Assembly: GCA_002293475.1 (NCBI GenBank) | Contig: DBDG01000054.1 | Coordinates: forward strand, 39,279 to 89,116 | From: Lachnospiraceae bacterium UBA938 | GTDB taxonomy: Bacteria; Bacillota; Clostridia; Lachnospirales; Lachnospiraceae | DNA: 49,838 bases | Direction of reading: 5' to 3' | Shown: one piece after another, positions 42,504 to 49,838 of the stretch | How the letters are laid out: every line of letters begins with the position of its first letter | Numbering within the stretch: the first letter of the stretch is position 1 | Made by a program: the position numbers and the translations under genes | The notes under the pieces: model-generated | What the model saw: the letters and a program-made list of their open reading frames with translations, nothing else | What the model was told of the DNA's origin: nothing | The model's database searches: none

Positions 42504-44078
42504 ATGAGTTCAGCTTACCTTCAGCTTCAGAGCACAGCACAAGGTACAACCCTTGGGGAATACGAACCCATTCGGTTTGATTATATAGTCTCGCAGCTTC
42601 AAAGCGCAGAAATCATCTACGATAATACTACGGGTATTATTCAGTTTAACAAGGAGGGCGTATACTACTTAGACTGGTTTGTCGTAACCGATACATCCGG
42701 CGGCCCGGTTTCGATCTTGTTACAGACTACCGACCTGAAGATCATCAATTCAGATACTAGCCTGATAAAAGATGAAGTAACCGGTTCCGCTATCATAACC
42801 GTCGGTACGGAGCCCCGGTATTTAGTCCTAACAAACGGTATGGAAGCAATCACCTTGGGCAATGTTCCGGTGGTCGCCAATCTAGTAATTCATTCTACTG
42901 ACATGGACGAAATCACCGGCGGTAATAATCAGACAAAAATATGCGGCTCAACGATCAACTTTCAAAACGGCGTAATTGACTGTCCGGTATGCAATCCTTT
43001 TTCATGGCCAGTCCTGCTTGATTTTCTGGACATTTCCTGGCGTTCGGAGCAGGTTGCCCAACTGCTGGAACAAAGTTCAAACAGCGGCATGGAAGCACTT
43101 CTGGATCTAAATTCCGGAGTACTGGGGGCTTTTGCGATAACAAACCGGATCGCGCCTGTGATCAGTGCCCTGCAAATGGCAGTTTCCGACCTAGATGCAT
43201 CATACCATACTCTGTCCGGGATAATCGCTGATGCCGGTTTACTGTCAACCGATGTTTATCTGAATCACGCGTCGGCAGAAGTAGTTCCTTCAGTTTCTGG
43301 CTTCGATGTGCCGATCTTTGGACTTGACGGACCTATTATGCCGCAGATTCTCGCTGAAGGCGGTGTGATCACAGCCTTTGCTGCCGAATATGACAGTGTT
43401 GTCTCTTTTGACTTTTCCTGTCTTAACCTCATGCCTGGCTCCGGCGACGTGCTCAACACCCAGATAAACGACGTCAATAACGCGCTGGAACTGTTCAGCA
43501 GCACGCTGGGGGATCTGGCCTCGGTGTTTGACAATCTGCTTTCTCCGCTTCCCGAAGACTATGCCGATCGCTTGCGGGAACTCGTATTATCTCCGTTAAG
43601 CTTGGGATTAACGGAAACCAATCATCATGTCCATGCGATCTTGTGGCATCGTGCGGACGAGGCCGGAAACAATGTTCAGTGGCATAAGGTAACTGAGCTA
43701 GACTTAGGAGCTGTCGACTGGCTGGGGCTGGCACCGGTGGAAACCTTTGCTTCAACCATCGGCGATATTTTTGCGGCCGCCAGCAGCCTGTTAGGCTGGA
43801 TCTTTGCCCTATTGACCGGCCGGGGGGCACGACATCTTTCCCCGACCAATATTCCGCTCCGGGCAGGCAGCATAAAAGGGTTGAATTATCCGGTTTCCGC
43901 TGGCGATTATTTGCTCGTGCAGTTCAAGCTTGTCGGGGAAAACAGTATTACCTTGGCGGCCGGCGTAATTGCCACCAATGTAATGGCAAGTGTTGCCATT
44001 GACTGTCCGGCAGTCTCAGGCGGTACCGATGCTGTTGCGCGGGCTGCTAATACCAATGTCAGGAGGATGAATCCATGA
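42504..44078 (+). CDS. BclA/C1q-like jelly-roll protein, paralogue 1 of 3
   Basis: This is a 524-aa protein without a signal peptide. Residues 1-135 resemble the trimeric C-terminal domain of BclA-type exosporium glycoproteins: YLQLQSTA at the start, IIYDNTTGIIQFNKEGVYY, then GNVPVVANLVIHS. Residues about 180-520 are a conserved second part shared only with the next two genes in this window. It contains VYLNHASAEVVPSVSGFDVPI, a Gly/Leu/Ile-rich stretch, NHHVHAILWH and GDYLLVQFKLVGE near the end. Lack of export signal plus the upstream sigma-K-like promoter suggests assembly on the spore from the mother cell. The stop overlaps the next start (ATGA). No precise family name for the second part. 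Confidence 0.8.
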   Translation: MSSAYLQLQSTAQGTTLGEYEPIRFDYIVSQLQSAEIIYDNTTGIIQFNKEGVYYLDWFVVTDTSGGPVSILLQTTDLKIINSDTSLIKDEVTGSAIITVGTEPRYLVLTNGMEAITLGNVPVVANLVIHSTDMDEITGGNNQTKICGSTINFQNGVIDCPVCNPFSWPVLLDFLDISWRSEQVAQLLEQSSNSGMEALLDLNSGVLGAFAITNRIAPVISALQMAVSDLDASYHTLSGIIADAGLLSTDVYLNHASAEVVPSVSGFDVPIFGLDGPIMPQILAEGGVITAFAAEYDSVVSFDFSCLNLMPGSGDVLNTQINDVNNALELFSSTLGDLASVFDNLLSPLPEDYADRLRELVLSPLSLGLTETNHHVHAILWHRADEAGNNVQWHKVTELDLGAVDWLGLAPVETFASTIGDIFAAASSLLGWIFALLTGRGARHLSPTNIPLRAGSIKGLNYPVSAGDYLLVQFKLVGENSITLAAGVIATNVMASVAIDCPAVSGGTDAVARAANTNVRRMNP

Positions 44079-45634
44079 GTTCTATCTATTTACAGCTTCA
44101 AAGTACCGCAAAAAATACCGCTGTTTTATCAAACGGGAACATTATGTTTGATCAGGCTTTGGTCGAGTCCGATACCGATAACATCACTTATGACAACAGT
44201 ACGGGGATGTTTCTCTTCCACACGACAGGAGTCTATTATGTTAGCTGGAGCGTCGCGGTCGTAGAGACTCCGACAACGGTCAGTTCGGAGATTGCTTTGG
44301 TAACTTCGAACGGGGATTATTACCGGGCTAATTCGTCTTTGTTAACCGACGAAGTATCCGGCTCCGCAATCGTAACAATAGAGTTGCCTGAAACCGGCCT
44401 ATATGTCCGTAACCTCTCTTCCGGAAACATTCAACTGGCAAATGTTGATATTGTGGCTAACATAGTCATACACTCCATTGAAGCAAGTGCTTCCGGCTCA
44501 GGCGGCATCATCGCGCCTCCGGGCTCCGGCTCCATCATCAACTTTAACAGCGGCGGTATTGATATTACTAACCCGCTGACCTTTCCGATTCTTCTGGAAG
44601 TGCTGCAGCTGTCACTGATCCAGAATGAAGTCAACAATCTTACAGATGTATTTAGCTGTGAAGGACTGGAAAGCCTGTTCGGGATGCCGGGAGGTATTTT
44701 GGGTCTTGTCGCGAACGGGATCATGAATGTTGTTCTAGCCCCTTGCCGGACGATCCTAAACGCTTTGCTAGGACCGCTTGCTGATATTTGTGGACCCACG
44801 TCAAACGAAGGCCTAGTGTCGGTAGATGCCTATATCGGCCATGCCAACGTCGGGATCGTCCCAGCACTGGCCGGAGCCGATATTCCGATATTAAGTCTGA
44901 TTGCCGGCCCGCCATATCCCCAGATCATTGCCCGTGACGGAACCATCACTTCTTTTGCCGCTAAGGTAGACTGCCTGGCAGCACTTGATGTCTCGGTTTT
45001 TAATACCATAGCGGGCGTGTTTACTACACTTTTTAATCTGATCCTAGAGCTGGTCAGCGCCGTAGCTGCCGTCATATCTACACTGGCCAATATCGCTGGG
45101 GAGCTCTTAGGTCTTGGTGCCTTTCTGCCCGATGATTATGCGGATATCCTGAACAACAAAGTCTTCCGGCTATGGAAGACGACAACACCAGATTCAAACC
45201 ATCATGTCCATGCCATTCTATGGAAAGGCAATGCCATCGGCAGCAACGCCCTAGGCGGGGATGTGGTCTGGGAGAAGGTATCCGATCTGGATCTGGGTCC
45301 GATTCCATGGGCGGAACTATCACTTGTCGATGTGTTTATTTCCAGCCTCGGGGACATTCTTGAGGCCGGCGGAAATCTGATCGAGACGATCATAACCTTA
45401 TTAGGCACACACGGGAAAGATAATCTTTCCCCCACGAACCTGCCGTTTGCGGGTGCCAGAATCTCCGGCCTGAATGCTCCGATATCCGTAGGTGATTATC
45501 TGATGGTTCAGTTTACGCTGGTCGGGATAGATAACAGTACTATTCTAGCTGGCGTCCTGGCAACGGAACTGATGGCCAGCGTTACGATTTCCTGTGACAG
45601 TGATAGCGATCCGCAGCAAATCAGCGGGCATTAG
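44075..45634 (+). CDS. BclA/C1q-like jelly-roll protein, paralogue 2 of 3
   Basis: This 519-aa paralogue has the same two-part plan. The N-terminal domain (YLQLQSTAKNT, ITYDNSTGMFLFHTTGVYYVSW, VDIVANIVIHS) is followed by a Ser/Gly/Pro spacer near residue 145. The conserved C-terminal part contains DAYIGHANVGIVPALAGADI, GPPYPQII, SNHHVHAILWKG, SPTNLPF and GDYLMVQFTLVG. A hydrophobic Gly/Ala/Leu/Ile stretch (about 315-350) lies between. It overlaps paralogue 1 by 4 bp with AGGAGGA upstream. No signal peptide, as for its siblings. Confidence 0.8.
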   Translation: MSSIYLQLQSTAKNTAVLSNGNIMFDQALVESDTDNITYDNSTGMFLFHTTGVYYVSWSVAVVETPTTVSSEIALVTSNGDYYRANSSLLTDEVSGSAIVTIELPETGLYVRNLSSGNIQLANVDIVANIVIHSIEASASGSGGIIAPPGSGSIINFNSGGIDITNPLTFPILLEVLQLSLIQNEVNNLTDVFSCEGLESLFGMPGGILGLVANGIMNVVLAPCRTILNALLGPLADICGPTSNEGLVSVDAYIGHANVGIVPALAGADIPILSLIAGPPYPQIIARDGTITSFAAKVDCLAALDVSVFNTIAGVFTTLFNLILELVSAVAAVISTLANIAGELLGLGAFLPDDYADILNNKVFRLWKTTTPDSNHHVHAILWKGNAIGSNALGGDVVWEKVSDLDLGPIPWAELSLVDVFISSLGDILEAGGNLIETIITLLGTHGKDNLSPTNLPFAGARISGLNAPISVGDYLMVQFTLVGIDNSTILAGVLATELMASVTISCDSDSDPQQISGH

Positions 45635-45670
45635 TTTAAAAAGCAGTGTAAGAGATTTAGGAGGAAAATA

Positions 45671-47182
45671 ATGAGCACAGTTTATCTGCATCTGCAAAGC
45701 AGCATACAAAACAGTACAACAATCGCGCCGGATAGTGTTCTAGTATTTGAACGGACAATTGAACTATCCGACATAAATGATATTTCCTATGATAATAATA
45801 CCGGCATCATTCACCTGAACCAGGTCGGAGCCTACTACGTAAACTGGTTTGTTGTATCGGAAGCGGCACCGGGGCCGCTGGAATTTGTCTTGAAGACTTC
45901 CGATCAGCAATCTATCAGATCCTGCTCGCCGCTTAGCAAAGACCAGCTGATGGGAGCGGCTGTCATAACCGTTGCCACACCGGGGCTGGAACTTACTTTA
46001 TGTAACGGCTCTTCCGTTGTAACCTTCGGTGACGTTCCTGTCATTGCCAATCTAGTGATCCACTCTCTCGACATGACGGAGCGTGAACCATGGGACGACG
46101 CACAATCCTGCGGAACGACAATCAGCTTTACCAATGGCGCCTTGGATCCGACTAACCCGCTTACTTGGCCGCTTATTTTTGAGGTCTTGCAGATTTCTTG
46201 GTTTTCCAAACAGCTTGCTGATCTACAAGAGACCTTCACCGCCTCTGGTCTGGAAGACTTGCTGGAACTGCCGGCTAATACCTTAAATAATCCGCTCGTC
46301 TCCTTAGTTACCGATCACGCTATTGCCGGCTGTATAACGGCAATAGCCGACCTATTATCCTGTTTTAATGAATCATTCAAATTAGGAGATAATGCCGGGC
46401 TGATCTCCATGGATGCCTATATCGGCCATTCGACCGTAGGTATCGTTCCGGCGATTGCCTCCGGAGATCTTCCTGTCTTAAGCCTTGTGGCCGGCCCTCC
46501 TTACCCGCAGATTATTTCCCGGGGCGGTATCATCACCTCCTTTGCGGCCGGGTACGGCGCACTGGCACAGCTGGACATTTCGCTGACCGGCTTTCTGGCC
46601 GGAACGCTGAATACGCTGAACGGGCTGATTGACGGCCTAGGTGGAGCTATCGCTGCCCTCGTAGATACATTGGGCAGCATAGGCTCTATTTTAACCGGCC
46701 TTGGCGCACCGCTTCCCGGCAATTACGCCGAAATCCTCAACGGCCTCATTCTATCGCGGCTGGCTGACGGAGCCCCGGAATCCAATCTCAACATGCATGC
46801 AGTGCTGTGGAAAGGAACCCCGGATCCGCAGGATATCATCCAGAAAGGGATAACCTGGCAAAAAGTATCCGATCTTGACCTTGGCGATATCCAATTCCTT
46901 GGACTGGGACCGATCGGTTCGGCGCTGTCGGGCTTTGGCGCTGCCATCTCCGCCGGTGCCAATGTCATCAGCTCCCTGCTCTCTTTACTGAGCAGCCGGG
47001 GAACACCGAGCCAAGGGCTTAACCGTGAGCCGCTTAATACCGCACTGACTTCCGGTTTAGAGCATCCCATATCAGCCGGGGATTATCTGATGGTGCAGTT
47101 TACGCTGAAAGGAGACGATCATACCACGCTATTGGCTGGTGTCCTGGCATCCGACTTGATAGCAAGCGTCACAATTAAATAA
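45671..47182 (+). CDS. BclA/C1q-like jelly-roll protein, paralogue 3 of 3
   Basis: This 503-aa third paralogue opens with YLHLQSSIQNS, ISYDNNTGIIHLNQVGAYYVNW and VPVIANLVIHS. The C-terminal part has DAYIGHSTVGIVPAIASGD, GPPYPQII, NLNMHAVLWKG and GDYLMVQFTLKGDD. It shares most of the C-terminal block with paralogue 2 (GPPYPQII, AxLWKG, KVSDLDLG). It starts 36 bp after paralogue 2 with TAGGAGGA, and is followed after 75 bp by the collagen-like gene without a visible terminator, so all four are probably one transcript. Confidence 0.8.
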   Translation: MSTVYLHLQSSIQNSTTIAPDSVLVFERTIELSDINDISYDNNTGIIHLNQVGAYYVNWFVVSEAAPGPLEFVLKTSDQQSIRSCSPLSKDQLMGAAVITVATPGLELTLCNGSSVVTFGDVPVIANLVIHSLDMTEREPWDDAQSCGTTISFTNGALDPTNPLTWPLIFEVLQISWFSKQLADLQETFTASGLEDLLELPANTLNNPLVSLVTDHAIAGCITAIADLLSCFNESFKLGDNAGLISMDAYIGHSTVGIVPAIASGDLPVLSLVAGPPYPQIISRGGIITSFAAGYGALAQLDISLTGFLAGTLNTLNGLIDGLGGAIAALVDTLGSIGSILTGLGAPLPGNYAEILNGLILSRLADGAPESNLNMHAVLWKGTPDPQDIIQKGITWQKVSDLDLGDIQFLGLGPIGSALSGFGAAISAGANVISSLLSLLSSRGTPSQGLNREPLNTALTSGLEHPISAGDYLMVQFTLKGDDHTTLLAGVLASDLIASVTIK

Positions 47183-47257
47183 CCAAGAATGCTAAACAGA
47201 AGACCAACTGATATAAAAATTTGATAATATTTCTAATAGAAAAGAACGGAGGAAAAT

Positions 47258-48244
47258 ATGGATAACGTAAATAAAACTTGTTTAGATAACGAGTCTTGCA
47301 ATGTCGGCGGCTGTATCACTATTAAGGGTGATATCGGCGATGTCGGACCGGCTGGGCCGCAAGGACCGCAAGGCATACCAGGACTAAGGGGACCGATCGG
47401 CCCACAAGGAATCCCCGGCGTGAAGGGGGATTCCGGCTGTCCAGGGCCGCAAGGAGTACCGGGACCGGCCGGGCAGCAGGGTGCCTGCGGACCTCAGGGA
47501 GTCCGGGGCGATGTCGGACCTAGGGGTGACCCCGGTAGCCAAGGACCTGTAGGTGCCAAAGGAAATCCCGGGCCGCCTGGACCGATTGGACCGCAAGGTC
47601 AAGCCGGGCCAAGAGGCGATACCGGACCGGCTGGACCGCAGGGACCCATCGGTCCGGAAGGCCCACAGGGAGTAGCTGGAAATCTCGGCCCGGAAGGCCC
47701 AATGGGTCCAATGGGTGCCGCAGGACAGACAGGGGCACAGGGCCCGGTAGGACCAATGGGCTGTCAAGGAGTGCAGGGAGCTCAAGGGGTACGTGGCGAC
47801 ATGGGCCCGATGGGTCCCACCGGAGCTATCGGTTATACCGGTGATACTGGACCAATCGGTGATACCGGGACAACCGGACCTACGGGAATGTCAGCCTTTG
47901 AAATTGCTGTTTATCATGGATATGACGAGTCGGAAGAAAACTGGCTTGACAGCTTGGCCGGAATGACCGGTGATACCGGACCTACCGGCTATACAGGGCC
48001 TTCCGGTAAATCCGCTTTCGAAATCGCTGTTGATCTTGGTTACGATAAAACAGAAGAGGAATGGCTCGGCAGCTTGGTCGGAGCAACCGGCGACACCGGC
48101 CCGACTGGTTACACCGGCCCGACTGGTTACACCGGACCCACCGGTTACACCGGACCCACCGGTTACACCGGGCCCACTGGTTATACCGGCTATACTGGCT
48201 ATACCGGACCCACCGGTTACACCGGGCCGACTGGCTACACCTAA
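47258..48244 (+). CDS. Collagen-like protein, ending inside its Gly-X-Y repeats
   Basis: This 328-aa protein begins with a short N-terminus bearing three Cys (8, 14, 19) and then Gly-X-Y repeats from about residue 24 to the end. Early triplets are rich in GPQ, GPA and GPI; late ones are GPT and GYT. Two copies of a linker that starts SAFEIAV and contains a Trp-Leu pair (EENWL, EEEWL) interrupt the collagen. Such linkers are common in bacterial and phage fibres. No signal peptide. The protein stops after TGYT with no globular C-terminal domain, which BclA-type proteins normally need for trimerisation. The three BclA-like genes upstream may supply that part, or the gene may be truncated by the recombinase-bearing DNA 45 bp further on. 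GGAGGA precedes the ATG. Confidence 0.9.
   Translation: MDNVNKTCLDNESCNVGGCITIKGDIGDVGPAGPQGPQGIPGLRGPIGPQGIPGVKGDSGCPGPQGVPGPAGQQGACGPQGVRGDVGPRGDPGSQGPVGAKGNPGPPGPIGPQGQAGPRGDTGPAGPQGPIGPEGPQGVAGNLGPEGPMGPMGAAGQTGAQGPVGPMGCQGVQGAQGVRGDMGPMGPTGAIGYTGDTGPIGDTGTTGPTGMSAFEIAVYHGYDESEENWLDSLAGMTGDTGPTGYTGPSGKSAFEIAVDLGYDKTEEEWLGSLVGATGDTGPTGYTGPTGYTGPTGYTGPTGYTGPTGYTGYTGYTGPTGYTGPTGYT
48098..48241 (+). repeat. 18-bp tandem repeat encoding GPTGYT units
   Basis: Eight consecutive 18-bp units (consensus GGACCCACCGGTTACACC) run in frame to the stop codon at 48242. The sixth unit encodes GYTGYT instead of GPTGYT. Near-identical units make slippage and length variation likely, which would alter the stalk length of the collagen-like protein. 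Confidence 0.9.
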
Positions 48245-48289
48245 CCACCTTTAATAGGAAAACTCACTGCCTGTAAAAATGCGGTATCA
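48245..48289. other. Possible end of a mobile element (between collagen-like and recombinase genes)
   Basis: This short spacer separates the truncated-looking collagen gene from the recombinase stop. A small hairpin GCGGT (48281-48285)/ACCGC (48294-48298) overlaps the recombinase stop codon. No duplicated core could be found because the other end is outside the window. The attachment-site idea rests on position only. Confidence 0.3.
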
Positions 48290-49838
48290 CTAGACCGCCT
48301 GAGATGGGTTATTCAGTGTTATGAATTCTTCTATTTTACGCATTTCATCAGCAAACTTGAATCTGACACTTATGTTCCCGTTCTCATATACTTTGATCTG
48401 TTCGACAAGTTCAATTAGAATTTCCCTTGTCAGTTTATCGATATTCTGATATTGCCGGAAAGTGGCTAAAAAGGGATTTTCATCATCAATTCCCGTTTCA
48501 AGTTCTGCCTGCTCCGCCCGGAGCGTTTTGATCACTTTGGCTAGTTCATCAGCCTGACTGTCATAATCTTCTTTCATATGGCGGTAATCCATGTGAGAGA
48601 TTTCACCTTCTTTCCAGTCCTGCCAGACGGCTTGTTTATACCGGGCGATTTTGGCCAGTTCCTTTTCTTTCTGTTCCAAAGCGGCCTGTAGTTTGGATGA
48701 CTGGTTTTTTACTAATGGAGCCTTATTGATAGAGGAAATGACATCGGAGTAATGAACCGCCATATATACCTGTTGCTGAATAGCATACAGTACTGCCGCT
48801 TCCATCCAGTTATGCTTGATGGAATGTTTGGTACAGGCTTTCTTTGACTGGTCTTTATATGTCCGGCAAAAGTAATATACAAAGCCTTTTACCTCGCTTC
48901 GGGCCATTGCCCTGCCGCAGTCCGCACAGCGGAGAAAACCGCTGAATAAGTAAATCTTGTTCTGCTGGGGGCCGGTTCGTGTATCTCTCATTAATAATGC
49001 CTGGACTTTTTCAAAGACCGCTCTTTCTATAATGGCTTCATGGGTGTTCTCGACAATATACCACTCTTCTTCCGGCACTCTTTCCTGCACATGGATTTTG
49101 TAGCTTTTAATGCGGTAACGTCCCTGTATCATATCCCCACAATACATCTGGTTTTTTAAGATGTCGGTAACTGACGATGATGACCACAGGGGCTTTTTAG
49201 CCGGGTCGAGGTTCGGGTTTGCATAATTTAAACCTTGAACCTCCCTTTTATATGCCGACGGGCATAAGATTCCATGATCGTTTAAATAATGCACAATGGC
49301 GTTTTTACTCATGCCGTCTAAGAACATGGAATAAATGTCACGGACGACTCCGGCGGCGTTTTCGTCTACCACTAAGGCATTCCTGTCATCCGGGTGCTTG
49401 CTGTATCCGAAAGGAGCAAATGATCCGATATATTCCCCATTTCCGCGTTTCATGTTAAAGACTTCACGCACCTTGTCGGATGTCTCCGCACAATGGTTTT
49501 CATTCATTACGCCTTGAATCGGTACGGCGATGCTCCGCATGTTCCGGGGGTCTTTGTAGCTGTCAAGGGGCTGATGAAACAAAGAGATAAAGCGGACATT
49601 GAAGCGGGGAAACCAGTCATCCAGATAGTAGCCCTGATCGCTGTAATTACGGAAAGATCGGGCAAGGTCTTTGACAATGACACAGTTGACGCGGCCATTA
49701 CGGATATCTGCCAGCATATCCTGAAAGCTGTCCCTTTCATCATCCGTTGTTCCGGAGATTCCGTCATCAATATATTCATTTACTATGATGTATTCGTCTC
49801 CGTCATGGAAGCTCGCTATATGCTTTTCTATGATGGCC
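48290..49838 (-). CDS. Large serine recombinase, N-terminus outside the window
   Basis: The frame is open from the stop at 48290 to the right edge (516 codons here). The catalytic serine lies beyond the window. Visible parts are the end of the resolvase catalytic domain (VNEYIDDGISGTTDDER, VKDLARSFRNY), the recombinase domain (GSFAPFGYSKHPDDRNALVVDE... YCGDMIQG), and the zinc-ribbon domain (Cys pair RCADCGR and later YFCRTYKDQSKKACTKH). A coiled coil follows (about 120-150 residues before the end). It belongs with TndX/TnpX-like recombinases of Clostridial mobile elements. Attachment sites usually lie beside such a gene, so the 48245-48289 interval could be an element end. The convergent collagen-like gene ends 45 bp away. 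Confidence 0.92.
   Translation of the reverse strand, partial: AIIEKHIASFHDGDEYIIVNEYIDDGISGTTDDERDSFQDMLADIRNGRVNCVIVKDLARSFRNYSDQGYYLDDWFPRFNVRFISLFHQPLDSYKDPRNMRSIAVPIQGVMNENHCAETSDKVREVFNMKRGNGEYIGSFAPFGYSKHPDDRNALVVDENAAGVVRDIYSMFLDGMSKNAIVHYLNDHGILCPSAYKREVQGLNYANPNLDPAKKPLWSSSSVTDILKNQMYCGDMIQGRYRIKSYKIHVQERVPEEEWYIVENTHEAIIERAVFEKVQALLMRDTRTGPQQNKIYLFSGFLRCADCGRAMARSEVKGFVYYFCRTYKDQSKKACTKHSIKHNWMEAAVLYAIQQQVYMAVHYSDVISSINKAPLVKNQSSKLQAALEQKEKELAKIARYKQAVWQDWKEGEISHMDYRHMKEDYDSQADELAKVIKTLRAEQAELETGIDDENPFLATFRQYQNIDKLTREILIELVEQIKVYENGNISVRFKFADEMRKIEEFITLNNPSQAV

Noticed and set aside
43265..46722. Several long minus-strand open frames inside the BclA-like genes
   Set aside because: They mirror the codon pattern of the plus-strand genes, lack ribosome sites and encode no recognisable protein.
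48098..48241. Regular repeats that could suggest a CRISPR array or minisatellite RNA
   Set aside because: There are no unique spacers; the units are in-frame codons for GPTGYT in a collagen-like protein. Open frames on the other strand are side effects of the repeat.

Overview
The window looks like a chromosomal segment of an anaerobic, spore-forming Gram-positive bacterium of the Clostridia, Lachnospiraceae-like; the genus cannot be told from the sequence. The reasons are LplB/YtcP/lipoprotein sugar importers with no ATPase gene beside them, a YesM/YesN two-component pair, strong AGGAGG ribosome sites, a clostripain-family lipoprotein, a FabK-type flavoprotein beside FabZ, and a collagen-like/BclA-like cluster behind a sigma-K-like promoter. 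GC content is moderate. No tRNA, rRNA or CRISPR array was seen.

Region 1 (1-24950) is one large catabolic locus framed by two complete sugar importers, each a lipoprotein plus two permeases. The left importer operon (minus strand, 6378 to 24) carries a domain-swapped GH3 glycosidase between the binding protein and the permeases. The right importer operon (minus strand, 23089 to about 17583, with its binding protein divergent at 23370) continues into a GH13 sucrose-phosphorylase-type enzyme, an esterase and a serine hydrolase. Between them lie five more alpha/beta-hydrolases, a YesM/YesN pair and a LacI regulator. The same 19-bp operator lies across the -35 box of both esterase operons (6494-6512 and 13223-13241), just where the LacI protein would be expected to act. 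None of the esterases has a signal peptide. The simplest reading, which is inference, is import of an intact acylated glycoside, de-acylation in the cytoplasm, then hydrolysis or phosphorolysis of the sugar. One esterase paralogue (6560-7399) has lost its catalytic serine.

Region 2 (25094-29111) holds an MFS transporter, a polysaccharide-deacetylase-family protein, and a two-gene unit of fabZ and a flavin oxidoreductase with an added cysteine cluster.

Region 3 (29265-42200) is envelope-related. It has a secreted protein with calcium-loop-like motifs, an OmpR/histidine-kinase pair and a membrane-anchored protein. These are followed by a fused amidase-deacetylase, an MBOAT O-acyltransferase and an SGNH protein, which together look like a cell-wall or surface-glycan modification unit. 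An array of TTGATGCA-like boxes on an 11-bp pitch lies in front of the amidase-deacetylase. Then come a small membrane protein, an XRE-like regulator, a clostripain-family lipoprotein and a PutP-type Na+/solute symporter.

Region 4 (42409-48244) has a sigma-K-like promoter followed by three paralogous proteins of about 500 aa that begin with a BclA/C1q-like jelly-roll, and then a collagen-like protein that ends inside its own repeats. It is a candidate spore-surface (exosporium) assembly cluster. Region 5 (48290 to the right edge) is a large serine recombinase whose catalytic N-terminus lies outside the window; it probably marks the end of an integrated element.
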